Shown: piece after piece, positions 19,201 to 27,881 of the stretch
Position numbering within the stretch: the stretch's first letter is position 1
How the letters are laid out: each line of letters starts with the position of its first letter
Position numbers and translations under genes: made by a program
Notes under the pieces: model-generated
Database searches by the model: none
Told to the model about the DNA's origin: nothing
What the model saw: only the letters and a program-made list of their open reading frames with translations
Origin: Haloimpatiens lingqiaonensis
Lineage (GTDB): Bacteria > Bacillota > Clostridia > Clostridiales > Clostridiaceae
Length of the DNA: 52,756 bases
Direction: 5' to 3'
Assembly: GCF_901447495.1 (NCBI RefSeq)
Contig: NZ_CABDWS010000011.1
Span: forward strand, 1 to 52,756

Positions 19201-19574
19201 TTCATGCATTCTTTCATAAGTACCTTTTGATCTGATGTATCATATATGGCGAAATTTTTATTATAGCCTATTTTATCTATCTCTCTTCTCAAAATTCTAA
19301 CGCAACTAGAGTGAAATGTGGAAACCCACATACTATCAACCACATCTCCTACTAAAGCCTTTATTCTTTCTTTCATTTCTCCTGCAGCTTTGTTGGTAAA
19401 GGTTATGGCTAATATGCTAGAAGGATATATGCCTAAATCCTCAATCATATGAGCTATTCTATAAGTTAATACTCTAGTTTTTCCAGAACCAGCCCCTGCA
19501 AGTATTAAAAGAGGACCCTCTATAGTACTAGCTGCTTCATACTGTTCTCTATTTAAAAGTTTTTTTAAATCCAT
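16239..19574 (-). CDS. pcrA: ATP-dependent DNA helicase PcrA containing an intein
   Basis: PcrA is a superfamily 1, 3'-5' helicase for repair and plasmid or phage replication. Of 1111 residues, 251-611 are an intein, leaving a normal-sized 750-residue helicase. Visible motifs are Walker A GAGSGKT (27-33), TFTNKAAGEM, DEYQDTN, GDDDQ, then after the intein CIYQWRGAD, YRTNAQSR, TVHSAKGLEF and VGITRAKEQLY. The C-terminal Tudor-like domain (RKVRHSTFGVGTVV) matches the RNA polymerase-binding tail. AGGAGG lies upstream of ATG. yerC lies upstream and ligA downstream, as in many Firmicutes. Activity requires splicing. Confidence 0.97.
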   Translation of the reverse strand: MDLKKLLNREQYEAASTIEGPLLILAGAGSGKTRVLTYRIAHMIEDLGIYPSSILAITFTNKAAGEMKERIKALVGDVVDSMWVSTFHSSCVRILRREIDKIGYNKNFAIYDTSDQKVLMKECMKELNINDKDITDREILGKISDQKNNLISAEQFKMENERNYKLNKIADVYLLYQKKLKSNNALDFDDLIFKTVELLKKHKDVLEFYQRKFKYIMVDEYQDTNRAQYELVKLLAAGHRNICVVGDDDQCLPKGSMVSTPRGKVAIENLKEGSEVLCAAGNGQIHKGQIEKIMKKEYNDILVKVTTKSGREIKATPNHITFFKLDPEEGIYYVYLMYKKAYGYRIGITKASRSRKEGYKSTGLALRLNGEQGDKMWIIKVCKDKKEASYYEQYYSTKYSIPTVVFNVRGRRISMTQEQIDRIYKEINTYEGAANLMRDSFLYEEYPHHFASAVIRGNTVRKIVNLNYFSGKKSEEKGYHSHRIALITSGDEEREKAVKAGFNARKGSRNTWRIETERRIYDEAEKYAKSIACIDEHMEIVRKARLTEEGSYLFVPFGSLKEGMKIVIRKEDKLIEDTVEKVEFEEFKGYVYDLSIPEFRQYICNDIVVHNCIYQWRGADIRNILDFEKDYAEAKVVKLEQNYRSKANILNAANEVIRNNAQRKNKVLRTEMEDGDKINIYRAYSDIDEGMFVCKTIKNLMKEKNKNFKDFAILYRTNAQSRIFEDVFIKNAIPYRIIGGLKFYDRKEIKDILAYLKLINNPVDDISLKRIINVPKRAIGDTTVEKIQHFANTIEDCLYSVILDVENVPGLSARNITSINKFTSLINSFIANKDEMMVSELIEEIIDKTGYLDSLLKTNTIEDKARIENLKELVSAAVEFENSSEDKSLFAFLEQVTLVSDIDNFNEEADSVVLMTVHSAKGLEFPVVFMVGMENGMFPGMASLNDFNEMEESRRLCYVGITRAKEQLYMTSAESRRVFGRTVCYEESDFIAEIPLRLRERVNLQNSDPRVMARRSVDDCIRNNPHSLRNSFNPFSNNSFKEESNGYNNSNAGKEASESEIVEGRKVRHSTFGVGTVVSKKVTDSGIKITVVFDNYGIKNLMYNKSILEVL
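17742..18824 (-). mobile_element. In-frame intein in pcrA with a GIY-YIG-like endonuclease insert
   Basis: The insert spans residues 251-611 (361 aa), between GDDDQ and CIYQWRGAD, where family members read GDDDQSIY. It begins with Cys (CLPKGSMVSTPRGKV, block A), has block B with TPNH (316-319), and ends with the blocks F/G segment YVYDLSIPEFRQYICNDIVVHN split over its last 30 residues, closing His-Asn before Cys+1. Right after block B comes GIYYVYLM (330-337), GYRIGIT (343-349) and EASYYEQYY with Glu392, resembling a GIY-YIG nuclease. Residues 415-545 are charged and unrecognised. LAGLIDADG motifs are absent. Confidence 0.93.
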
Positions 19575-19821
19575 CTGTTACCAAGCCTCCTAATTAAAAG
19601 AACTTTGTTTATTCCATGGCTACTTACAGTAATACTCCATCTAAAACTAAGAACTTTGTTTATATTATTATAATAGACATATTTATATTATATCAAACAT
19701 TATTAATTTAAAATTTATAATGTAAAATAAGAATTTGTAAAGTAGGTAAGAACTATTACTTAACTGCAAATTTTATATTTTCATTTTATAGCTGCGAAAG
19801 TCCAGTTAATAACTAATAAAG

Positions 19822-19862
19822 GCACGATTTAATCCTAAAAAATCTTGGATATCCTCGTGCCT
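19822..19862 (-). terminator. Hairpin after yerC
   Basis: On the minus strand GGCACGAGGAT...AAATCGTGCC is followed by TTTATTA. It lies between yerC and pcrA, so pcrA probably also has its own promoter or relies on readthrough. The rest of 19575-19897 shows nothing else. Confidence 0.65.
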
Positions 19863-19897
19863 AACATACAGGTATTCCTATTTAGATCTTTTTAATT

Positions 19898-20203
19898 TTA
19901 AGGTTTCCAATTAAGCTTATCAAAGGCTAATTTGTAACCATTACTTCCATAGTTCAAAGATCTATTTACCCTGCTTATAGTAGCAGTACTTGCCCCTGTA
20001 GTTGCTGCAATATCTAAATAGGTCCTTCTCTCCATTAACATTTTTGCTACCTGCATTCTTTGTGCTAGGGCTTTTATTTCATTAATTGTACATACATCTT
20101 CAAAAAACCTATAGCACTCTTCTCTGTTTTTCAGCTCTAATATAGCGTCGAATAAAAAATCCATTTCTTCATTTTGTAATTTAGATATATATTCCCCATT
20201 CAT
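19898..20203 (-). CDS. yerC: YerC/YecD family TrpR-related protein
   Basis: A 101-residue helical protein with a helix-turn-helix at about 60-90 (YLDIAATTGASTATISRVNRSLNYG), the hallmark of TrpR-like YerC proteins. B. subtilis yerC also sits just upstream of the pcrA region, so synteny supports the name. No tryptophan pathway gene is nearby. Target and ligand are unknown. Confidence 0.88.
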   Translation of the reverse strand: MNGEYISKLQNEEMDFLFDAILELKNREECYRFFEDVCTINEIKALAQRMQVAKMLMERRTYLDIAATTGASTATISRVNRSLNYGSNGYKLAFDKLNWKP

Positions 20204-20282
20204 ATTGCTTACTCACTCCCTGTAATAATTCATATATATATTTTACCATTTTGCACAACTTTAATCTATTAAATTAATAAAA

Positions 20283-20317
20283 AATTCAAATCCTCTTAGA
20301 GAATTTGAATTTTTTGT
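20283..20317. terminator. Bidirectional hairpin between yerC and the pseudouridine synthase gene
   Basis: AAATTCAAATC pairs with GAATTTGAATTT, with T runs on both strands. Confidence 0.55.
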
Positions 20318-20401
20318 CATTTTATATATTTTTATAAATTAATTACTATATTTATATATATGTTTCACAAAATTTGCACATTTAAAGGTTGTATTGCAAA
20401 A

Positions 20402-20434
20402 CAAAAACAGCCCTTGGGGCCGGGCTGTTTTGAT
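20402..20434 (-). terminator. GC-rich terminator after the rsuA-like gene
   Basis: AAAACAGCCC and GGGCTGTTTT form a strong stem; on the minus strand a T-rich tail follows. It lies about 145 bases past the rsuA-like stop. The remainder of 20204-20579 shows nothing. Confidence 0.75.
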
Positions 20435-20579
20435 GATAAATAAAAAGGGGGCTATTTATCTTTTCATTTATCCTTGCAATATTATTATATTAAAATAAAA
20501 ACAAAAAATCAATAGTGTTTGCAGATTTAATTGTAAACAATTTTAAAATTAAATTAAATCCTTCATTTTTTTACACAAT

Positions 20580-21314
20580 CTATATAATGTTTTTACAACT
20601 TTTTAATAACTCTATCTCTTCTTCTGACAATTCCCTGTAGTCACCTTCTGACAAATTTTTATCTAAAGTTAAACTTCCAAAGGAAATTCTCTTTAAAAAT
20701 ACAACTTTTTTATCTCTAGCTTCAAACATTCTTTTTACTTGATGAAATTTTCCCTCTTGTATGGTTACATGACATTCCGCACCATCCTCACTGGAATTTA
20801 TTATTTCCAGTTTAGCTGGCATGCACTTGTATCCATCATCTATTACTATACCCTTTTTAAAAGCCTCCACATCCTTTTCATCTAAAGGCTTATTTATCTC
20901 TGCATAATATTTTTTGTCCACATGGTATTTTGGAGATATAAGCTTATGATTTAATTCACCATCGTTAGTTAAAATAAGTAGTCCCACCGTGTCCTTATCC
21001 AATCTTCCTACAGGAAAAGGATTAAAAATTTGATATTCTGGATGAAGTAAATCTATAACAGTTTCATCATATTTATCGAAGGTTGCAGACACCACCCCAT
21101 CTGGTTTATTCATCATAAGGTATATGTATTTTCTATAAAGTATCTCTTCACCATTGACAGAAATCTTACTTTTTTCAGGGTCTATTTTCATAGCATTATC
21201 CTTTGCAGCAATTCCATCTATTACAACAAAACCATTTTTTATAAGAGATTTTATTTCTTTTCTAGTTCCATATCCTAAGTTAGATAGGATCTTATCTAAT
21301 CTTTCCAAATTCAT
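20580..21314 (-). CDS. 16S rRNA pseudouridine synthase, RsuA/RluB/E/F family
   Basis: It has an N-terminal S4 RNA-binding domain (about 1-60, RLDKILSNLGYGTRKEI) followed by the catalytic domain with GRLDKDTVGLL, in which Asp106 is the nucleophile. GKFHQVKRMFEA and the length of 244 residues fit RsuA, which modifies U516 of 16S rRNA, but RluB/E/F cannot be excluded. It is monocistronic. Confidence 0.9.
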   Translation of the reverse strand: MNLERLDKILSNLGYGTRKEIKSLIKNGFVVIDGIAAKDNAMKIDPEKSKISVNGEEILYRKYIYLMMNKPDGVVSATFDKYDETVIDLLHPEYQIFNPFPVGRLDKDTVGLLILTNDGELNHKLISPKYHVDKKYYAEINKPLDEKDVEAFKKGIVIDDGYKCMPAKLEIINSSEDGAECHVTIQEGKFHQVKRMFEARDKKVVFLKRISFGSLTLDKNLSEGDYRELSEEEIELLKSCKNII

Positions 21315-21440
21315 CTCTCCTTTACTTTTTAGAAAAAAATAAAAGTCATAATTGTATTATGGCTTCTATTTTAACCTATATTCATATTAAGAAATTTTAG
21401 CATTAATTCCTTTATAATTCAACCCTATAGCAATAGTGTT

Positions 21441-22130
21441 CTAAAGATTTCCTCTGTAGTATTTCATGACCTTTGTAACATAATTTCTAGTTTCACTAGG
21501 CAATTTATGTATTTCTCCTGGAGATGTAACTCCTCTTCGCCTAACTCCATTAGGTCCTGCATTATATGCAGCTAAAGCCATTTCCTTGCAATTTCCAAAG
21601 GACTCCAACAGTCCTTTTAAATATTTTGTGCCTCCATCTACATTTTGATCTATATCATAAGCATTTGTAACACCTAAAGATGCCGCAGTGCCTGGCATAA
21701 GCTGCATAAGTCCCATAGCACCTGCAGAGGATTTAGACAAAGGGTTAAATGAGGATTCTTGTTTTATAACTGCTCTTATTAAGCTTTCTTCAACTCCATA
21801 TTTAGCAGCAGCCTTTTTTATAGCACTTTCAATTTTAGAAGGTATTTCTTCCTTACTTATTCCGCTACTTATCTCATTGCTTATTTCCCTATTTATATTG
21901 CTACATATATTTTGTATATCTTTACTTAATATACTATTTCCTTCTGAACTATAAAGATTTTTAATTTCCCCACTGCTCTCCTGAGAAATAAAACTTTCTT
22001 TTTTAGTTAAGGCCTCAGTAATGCTTTCCAACATAACTGAAAATGCAGGGGAATTCTGTCCAACCTTGCTGCCTAAACCATCCATGAACATTTTTACAAA
22101 TAATAAGTTTTGTGTATCTTCAACTCTCAT
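21441..22130 (-). CDS. SLT-domain lytic transglycosylase
   Basis: The C-terminal half (about 110-229) is a Slt70-type domain that cleaves peptidoglycan: YGVEESLIRAVIKQESSFNP with catalytic Glu125, GAMGLMQLMPGTAASLG, ALAAYNAGPNGV and ETRNYVTKVMKYY. The N-terminal 100 residues are polar and helical without a classical signal peptide, so export is unexplained. I use ATG at 22130 (AGAGGTGG upstream). The open frame continues to 22208 and would overlap the previous gene. It follows the Tyr-rich repeat protein by 46 bases and is probably cotranscribed. Confidence 0.9.
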   Translation of the reverse strand: MRVEDTQNLLFVKMFMDGLGSKVGQNSPAFSVMLESITEALTKKESFISQESSGEIKNLYSSEGNSILSKDIQNICSNINREISNEISSGISKEEIPSKIESAIKKAAAKYGVEESLIRAVIKQESSFNPLSKSSAGAMGLMQLMPGTAASLGVTNAYDIDQNVDGGTKYLKGLLESFGNCKEMALAAYNAGPNGVRRRGVTSPGEIHKLPSETRNYVTKVMKYYRGNL

Positions 22131-22176
22131 TAAATCCACCTCTTGTAACTTATATCGTATAAAACTATATATACCT

Positions 22177-24264
22177 TTATAGGAAATTAAGTGAACCCTC
22201 TTCTTCATTCATATCCTCTACATTTTTACATTCTACATTTATGCATTTTTTCTCTTTACACTCTTCAACTAAAAATTTAAAAATGTCATAATCCTCATAG
22301 GCCTTATTTTTATATCTGCTCTTTGCCAATACTAGTATTTTGTATATTCCACTGGAGAAAGGAATAAAGCTATAGTATTCTTTTTTATTATAGTGCTGAA
22401 CTCTCTTCCATTCACCTTTTTCCATCAAATAGAATTCATAAACAACATCTTTTCCGCCTTCACTAGTAACAGAAAAAGTTGCACATTCATTTACTTTAAA
22501 ACATAACTTATTACTTTTTAGCTTTGTATTGGTTACAGGTAAACAATCATTTACATACACTCTAACAGATTTTTTACAGTCGTACTCTTCAGTGCTTTTA
22601 ATATTCCTAGCATATATGTCTATTTGATATAAACCACTACATCTTGGCAGTATTTTGTATATTTTACTATATATAAAATCTGTTTCTTCTACAAGATGAC
22701 CATTTATTTTTAATTTATACTTAACTAAAGTATCTTTCGTTTCTTGAGATATTACTTGAAAAGGTATTTCATCTCCAACCATATAAAATTCTTTAGGAGT
22801 TTTAAGCACATAGTCTATGTTAGCTGGCAAGTAGTTTCTAACCTCCATATGAATAATTTCATGGGTGTCGTACTGTCTTTTGGAATATTTATCCTTTACC
22901 AATAATTCCAATTCATAATTTCCACATTCTTCTGGGGTAAAATTAACCCAATTACAATTACCATAGCCTATTTTTTCAACTTCACTGCCATTTTTCCTGA
23001 CTACAAAACTATATTTAAGCTCTATTCCACCTGAAGCCTCTACTTGTACATTAATAGCTTGATCCTTTACATAGGCGGTTCTTTTTTCGTAAATTACCTC
23101 TTCTATTTTAACATCCTCTGCATTTATTTCATCTATATTAAACTCTAAAGTTCCCTTAGCTTCATATTCACCTTCAAAGGATTTATCCTTTACATACAGT
23201 GTAATGGTATATTCCCCATTTTCTTCCGGCTTCCATATATATTTATTGCTTTCAATATATCCTGAATCTTTATTTTCCGCTCCCTCTATATTAAACCTGT
23301 ATAATAAGTTTTCTCCACCTTTTGCTATAGCCTTTAATTCTATATCCGTGCCGCATATTTGAGGAGAACTTAAATCCGTTGTAAAAGCTTGCAGTTTAAT
23401 TTTTTCATATTGCTTAACCTTGTAAAATATAACAGCCCTATCGTCAAATTCCTTTGTAGAATACATATCCTTAGCAAGACATAAAAGCTTAAATTCTCCG
23501 CCCTCTCCTTCAGTGTAAACTACATTTCTCTTGGTAGAATAATCTTGAATGCAGTGAGCATCCCCATTAGAATCTATCTTTATGAATTTATAAAGAATCA
23601 TTCTGCTATCCTCATAAGATGCATTTACTTGAAATAGTATTTCTCTTCCTTTTAATAAATTTTTAGTTAAACACTTAAAATCAGTTATTTCAAGTTTTCT
23701 TATATCCCTTACATTAAAAGATACTGTTTGAAAATCATCACAACTATTATCTGAATCTAAATTTTTGCACTCCACTAATATCTGTTGTATACCTGGTGCT
23801 ACCACAGTCCAATTTAGTGTATTTTCTGGAGAGTACTCCTTTATAAGCTCCCATTTATCTTCTTCCCTTACCCAATATCTATACATTAAAGGAATTTTAG
23901 TTCCTTCAACAGTAACAGTTATTTTATCTCCTAAATTCACTTCTTCCTTATCTATATATAATCCACTTATAAGTCTTTCCCTATCTTCACCTATAATATA
24001 TTCTATCTTGCTTATATAGTCAAAACCACTTTTGCTATCCTGTTTTTTTACTTGAACCATTATTATATATTTACCATCCTCTTCTGGGTACCATAAAAGC
24101 TTATTTTCACTTTTAAAATCTCTTAAAGTTTTCCATGCACCATCTTTGCCTATAAGAAATTTGTAAAGTAAATTTTCTTCCTCTGCACCTTCTACTGTAA
24201 AAATTATTTCCTTTTGTCTATCCTGAGGACTTTCTAAACTACACTTTATATTAATTTCGTTCAT
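22177..24264 (-). CDS. Large repeat protein, triple-tyrosine (Y_Y_Y) domain type
   Basis: A 695-residue protein built of about seven tandem beta-sandwich-like units of roughly 95 residues. Each resembles 'LLYKFLIGKDGAWKTLRDF...W.PEEDGKYIIMVQVKD', with a bulky aromatic pattern and a D/N-rich closing strand. No signal peptide or anchor is seen. I chose ATG at 24264 because GGGGGA is seven bases upstream; the TTG at 24270 is too close to it. Y_Y_Y repeats occur in sensor and surface proteins. Its pairing with a lytic transglycosylase suggests a cell-wall role, which is inference. Confidence 0.8.
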   Translation of the reverse strand: MNEINIKCSLESPQDRQKEIIFTVEGAEEENLLYKFLIGKDGAWKTLRDFKSENKLLWYPEEDGKYIIMVQVKKQDSKSGFDYISKIEYIIGEDRERLISGLYIDKEEVNLGDKITVTVEGTKIPLMYRYWVREEDKWELIKEYSPENTLNWTVVAPGIQQILVECKNLDSDNSCDDFQTVSFNVRDIRKLEITDFKCLTKNLLKGREILFQVNASYEDSRMILYKFIKIDSNGDAHCIQDYSTKRNVVYTEGEGGEFKLLCLAKDMYSTKEFDDRAVIFYKVKQYEKIKLQAFTTDLSSPQICGTDIELKAIAKGGENLLYRFNIEGAENKDSGYIESNKYIWKPEENGEYTITLYVKDKSFEGEYEAKGTLEFNIDEINAEDVKIEEVIYEKRTAYVKDQAINVQVEASGGIELKYSFVVRKNGSEVEKIGYGNCNWVNFTPEECGNYELELLVKDKYSKRQYDTHEIIHMEVRNYLPANIDYVLKTPKEFYMVGDEIPFQVISQETKDTLVKYKLKINGHLVEETDFIYSKIYKILPRCSGLYQIDIYARNIKSTEEYDCKKSVRVYVNDCLPVTNTKLKSNKLCFKVNECATFSVTSEGGKDVVYEFYLMEKGEWKRVQHYNKKEYYSFIPFSSGIYKILVLAKSRYKNKAYEDYDIFKFLVEECKEKKCINVECKNVEDMNEEEGSLNFL

Positions 24265-24768
24265 AATCAATCCCCCACAATAACATTAAATTATTAAACA
24301 TACCATTTAGAATTTTATCCCATATTATGTACATAGATACATTATACTATATACTTATAATTCATAACAATAAATTTAATAGTTTATATTATAATATTCA
24401 ATTTATTTGTCATAAACCCTTTAAAAATTAGGACTATCATTGTATATTTTTTTAACAAAATTACCTTTTGTCCAGTGTTTTCCCGTTGTCTTTTAGAATA
24501 ATGTTTTTATAATTGATAATACTATAATTAAATAAACCATTAGTTTATACAAAATGTAACTAATTGAACTTTTGCAGTTATAAAATAAAAATGTAAAATT
24601 AAAAATTTATAATAAAAAAACTCCTTTGGAGTTTTTCAAAATATGACTTAAAAAATTTCACAAAAATTTCAACCTTGATTTTAAATTTTAACCATTTATT
24701 CCTCTAAAGTAAAACTTTAAATTTATATATAAAATTTCAGTAAATAAATTAATATGGAGAGTGATACT
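24265..24768. other. AT-rich gap with a terminator-like hairpin
   Basis: No gene seen. At 24613-24638 AAAAACTCC-TTT-GGAGTTTTT forms a compact hairpin with T runs on both strands, suitable as a terminator in either direction. Confidence 0.5.
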
Positions 24769-24933
24769 ATGATTAAGGATTTTGAAAACTATAATCCTGA
24801 CTATACCTATAAAAAGAAAAACATTGACATTCAAATTTCTAAACTGGGTTATAATATCATGGAAAGAACCAATAACGCTTTACTATATCCAGAAGGCATA
24901 AAAGATGAAATAGATATGCCTGAATTTAAATAA
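24769..24933 (+). CDS. Small ORF, 54 aa, plus strand
   Basis: The ORF encodes MIKDFENYNPDYTYKKKN..., ends ...DEIDMPEFK and lies on the strand opposite to its neighbours. GGAG lies nine bases before the ATG. The protein is polar, Tyr/Asn/Lys-rich and without a membrane segment or motif that I know. A hairpin about 135 bases downstream could terminate it. Conservation in related genomes would decide whether it is real. Confidence 0.55.
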   Translation: MIKDFENYNPDYTYKKKNIDIQISKLGYNIMERTNNALLYPEGIKDEIDMPEFK

Positions 24934-25067
24934 TAAAATAATGTCTAACACTTTTGTGCGAAATTCTCTCATCTTCTATAAGTGATGGTAACTCAAAAGC
25001 TTTGAAAAGACTAAAAAATGCACTTTAAATTATAAGGATGCACCTTTATATTATGAGAAATAAATTT

Positions 25068-25140
25068 AATAGGACTGTTGCCTAAGTATAAATATTACTA
25101 TATATCATATGTAGATTACTTAATGTAACAGCCCTTATTT
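25068..25140 (+). terminator. Hairpin downstream of the 54-aa ORF
   Basis: GGACTGTT pairs with AACAGCCC (one mismatch) across a 50-base loop with weak internal pairing, followed by TTATTTTATAA. Weak evidence; it could equally serve the ROK gene's flank. Confidence 0.35.
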
Positions 25141-25182
25141 TATAATTAGTAAAGCCTTTGCAGACTATATTAATAGTAACTT

Positions 25183-26133
25183 TTATATCCTATCAAGCAT
25201 CGCTGCTCCAATAATTCCTGCACTATTTCCTAAATTGGCTTTTCTTATGGTGCAAAAGGGTATATCCTTAAACAACTTAATCCTATTTATCTCATTTATT
25301 AGTTTGTCCATAAACAGATCACACCCTGCAGAAACTCCACCACCAATTACAATTGAATCCACATCCAAAATGCTTATTGCATTATTTATACCAATAGCTA
25401 AATATTTTACAAATCTATCTAAAACCTCTAAAGCCACTACATCATCTTTTCTGGCAGCATTAAAAACTATTTTTGCATCTATATCATTCAAATTTCCATT
25501 CACAATATCTGTTATAATAGTTTTTCGGCCTTCTTCAATTAATTTTATGGCATATTTAATTATGGCTGTGGCAGAGGTAAAAGTTTCTAAACATCCATTA
25601 TTTCCACAGGAGCAATTATAGAAGTTTTCTCCAACAATAGTGTGGCCTATTTCCATAGCTGCCCCATTTATTCCCCTGTATATCTTTCCATTTAATACAG
25701 CTCCACCTCCTACACCAGTTCCCAAAGTTACCAAAAGAGTGCTATTAGCCTTTTTCGTACTTCCGAACAAGTACTCGGCGCCAGCAGCTACATTTGCATC
25801 ATTGTCAATAAGCACCTTTACCCCAAATTCCTTTTCTAATATATTACCTAAATGGACATTTTCCCAATGCAAATTTACACATCTACCTACTATGCCATTT
25901 TTGTAGTCTACATTTCCTGGAACCCCTATGCCTATCAAATTCACTTGATTAATGGAAATATTTTTTTCTTCTATCAATTCCCTTATAATTTTTATTATGC
26001 CATTGCAAATTCTGTCTCCATTTTCATCTTTTCCTTTTACGGTTTTAAGACTCTTTTCTAATATTATGTTACCATCTTCATCTACTATACCGCCTTTAAT
26101 ACTAGTTCCACCTAAATCAATACCTATACGCAT
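25183..26133 (-). CDS. ROK-family sugar kinase, probable glucokinase
   Basis: It phosphorylates a hexose, most likely glucose, with ATP. The phosphate loop DLGGTSIKGG is at 6-15, the catalytic-base region is DNDANVAA, and the ROK zinc motif CSCGNNGCLE binds the structural metal with the EIGHT histidine. Length 316 is normal. There is no DNA-binding domain, so it is a kinase rather than a ROK repressor. With pgi about 4 kb away it could feed glycolysis, but they are not an operon. Confidence 0.9.
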   Translation of the reverse strand: MRIGIDLGGTSIKGGIVDEDGNIILEKSLKTVKGKDENGDRICNGIIKIIRELIEEKNISINQVNLIGIGVPGNVDYKNGIVGRCVNLHWENVHLGNILEKEFGVKVLIDNDANVAAGAEYLFGSTKKANSTLLVTLGTGVGGGAVLNGKIYRGINGAAMEIGHTIVGENFYNCSCGNNGCLETFTSATAIIKYAIKLIEEGRKTIITDIVNGNLNDIDAKIVFNAARKDDVVALEVLDRFVKYLAIGINNAISILDVDSIVIGGGVSAGCDLFMDKLINEINRIKLFKDIPFCTIRKANLGNSAGIIGAAMLDRI

Positions 26134-26159
26134 GTACTCATCCCCTTTTTTATATATAC

Positions 26160-26196
26160 AAAATCACCTCAGTATTACGCTTCCTGAGGTGATTAC
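26160..26196 (-). terminator. Terminator of the 104-aa membrane protein gene
   Basis: AATCACCTCAG pairs with CTGAGGTGATT, followed on the minus strand by TTTTGTATATA. Confidence 0.75.
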
Positions 26197-26205
26197 TTTT
26201 ATTAT

Positions 26206-26520
26206 TTAAAATTTTAAAATCAATGCACTAATTAAAAATCCAATTAATCCAGTCCCACCTGCTATCAATATGAATTTCATGTCTTTTTCAGTGGCATCTA
26301 AATCTTCCTTAACTCTTTTAAGCTGATCCTGTGTACCAATAGTTCTAGCCTTTTGATGCCCCATATTATTTCTACCACCTATACTACCAGTTAAAGAAAA
26401 TCCCCCTAATGCCATAATTACTCCAGATGTCCAAAATAAAATAGTACTATAATCCCCCGCATTTCTTTTACCCCAAAACCAACATATTAAAGCAGCCGTC
26501 AATAAATTAATAACTGTCAA
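26206..26520 (-). CDS. Small membrane protein, 104 aa
   Basis: Hydrophobic segments at about 2-14, 27-48 and 82-103 flank a charged helix (QLKRVKEDLDATEKDMK). The TTG start has only a weak GGA site, so the start is uncertain. It is followed by a terminator and has no partner gene. Function unknown. Confidence 0.65.
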   Translation of the reverse strand: MTVINLLTAALICWFWGKRNAGDYSTILFWTSGVIMALGGFSLTGSIGGRNNMGHQKARTIGTQDQLKRVKEDLDATEKDMKFILIAGGTGLIGFLISALILKF

Positions 26521-26713
26521 TATGCTAGTCCATTATATATATTTTTTAATCACATATGACATTTATGCAAGCCCCCAATCAAGTAAAATATACTTATAAT
26601 AAGTATACCACTTTATACTATGAAAGGTAAATTACATATATCCTGTGAATAACTCCCTATTTTAAACAAACATAAAAAAACCACATCATATATAACTAAT
26701 CTCTACAACAATA

Positions 26714-27343
26714 CTAACCTACCGTTAAGTCTTCATGCTTTTGCTTACATACGGGAAGGTTTAAATTATACTTTACAGAAATCATTCGTACCATAAATGT
26801 TACAGTAAAACCAATATAAATTGAAGTTTCTTTAGATATATACTTATAGCATATATAGAAAGCTAAAGCTCCTATCATAGATGCAACAGCATATATTTCC
26901 TTTCTAAAAACTACCGGTATATGCTGAACACTTACATCTCTAAGTATTCCCCCGCCAATACCAGTAAACATTCCTGTGGAAACTATTATAAATGCCCCAG
27001 TTATGCCATGAGAAAATGCTGCACTAGCACCTACCACAGTAAATATACCAAGCCCAATAGCATCTGATATTAACACTACATTTTTAAGCTTGTTCATATC
27101 TTTATGCATCTGAAAAGTTATTACCGCAGTTGCTATGCTTATTAAGCAGTATTTTGGATTTTGAAAGGCTGCTGGAGGTATTGTGCCTATAATTATGTCC
27201 CTAAATATTCCTCCACCCACAGCTGTTACTACTGCTAAAAAAGATACTCCAAAAATATCAAGTTTTTTCTGAACCCCTAATAACGCTCCCGAAATAGCAA
27301 AAGCAATAGTACCTAATATTTCGAAAAAATTCATCAATATCAT
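26714..27343 (-). CDS. UPF0126/TRIC-type membrane channel protein
   Basis: About seven membrane helices in two repeats, each with the glycine motif and Arg-Asp: GGGIFRDIIIG and GGGILRDVSV. This is the YadS/YvgT arrangement related to trimeric intracellular cation channels. Length is 209, with GGAG seven bases before the ATG. Ion specificity in bacteria is not settled. It is monocistronic. Confidence 0.85.
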   Translation of the reverse strand: MILMNFFEILGTIAFAISGALLGVQKKLDIFGVSFLAVVTAVGGGIFRDIIIGTIPPAAFQNPKYCLISIATAVITFQMHKDMNKLKNVVLISDAIGLGIFTVVGASAAFSHGITGAFIIVSTGMFTGIGGGILRDVSVQHIPVVFRKEIYAVASMIGALAFYICYKYISKETSIYIGFTVTFMVRMISVKYNLNLPVCKQKHEDLTVG

Positions 27344-27425
27344 AATACTACTCCTTTAACGTATTAGTTTGTCAAAATGATTTTATCATATAATCCTAAT
27401 GGTATCTAGAGTTTTTATAAATAAA

Positions 27426-27881
27426 TTAGATGTAATCTATTGCAGATAGTGATTTCTCTATTAAAAACTTTAAATTTTCATAAAGCCTTTTGTCATCTTC
27501 GGCACTTCTCTTTTTAGCATTGCTAGTTTTTCCTCCAGCTCTTCTGACCTTAGATGAAATATGTCTCTCAAATAAAAGCTTATCTATGTTATCATCATTA
27601 TATATGTAACCTTTAGGTCCAATGGCATAAGCCCTCTTAGATAATGCCATTGTTGCCACTCCAAAGTCCTGAGTCACAACTATATCTCCCTTTTGGGCTT
27701 CATTAGCTAATTTCATGTCAACACTTTGAAAACCACTATCCGCATATACAACCTTACTATAGCTACTCTTAATAACATGATTTAAATCACAAAACATTAT
27801 TACTTCCACTTGGCTTTCTTTAGATGCCCTTTCTATAATATCTCTTCCTGGGCAAGCATCTGCATCTACTAATATCCTCAT
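27426..27881 (-). CDS. YaiI/YqxD family protein (UPF0178)
   Basis: MRILVDADACPGRDIIERAS, DLNHVI, VVTQDFGVATMAL and the basic HISSKVRRAGGKTSNAKKRS segment mark this PIN/NYN-like family. Acidic residues resembling a nuclease site are present, but its substrate is unknown. Length 151 is typical. GAGG precedes the ATG. Confidence 0.88.
   Translation of the reverse strand: MRILVDADACPGRDIIERASKESQVEVIMFCDLNHVIKSSYSKVVYADSGFQSVDMKLANEAQKGDIVVTQDFGVATMALSKRAYAIGPKGYIYNDDNIDKLLFERHISSKVRRAGGKTSNAKKRSAEDDKRLYENLKFLIEKSLSAIDYI

Noticed and set aside
16239-19574. pcrA as a disrupted gene or gene fusion
   Set aside because: The insert is in frame, with a complete set of intein splice residues and an intact helicase on both sides.
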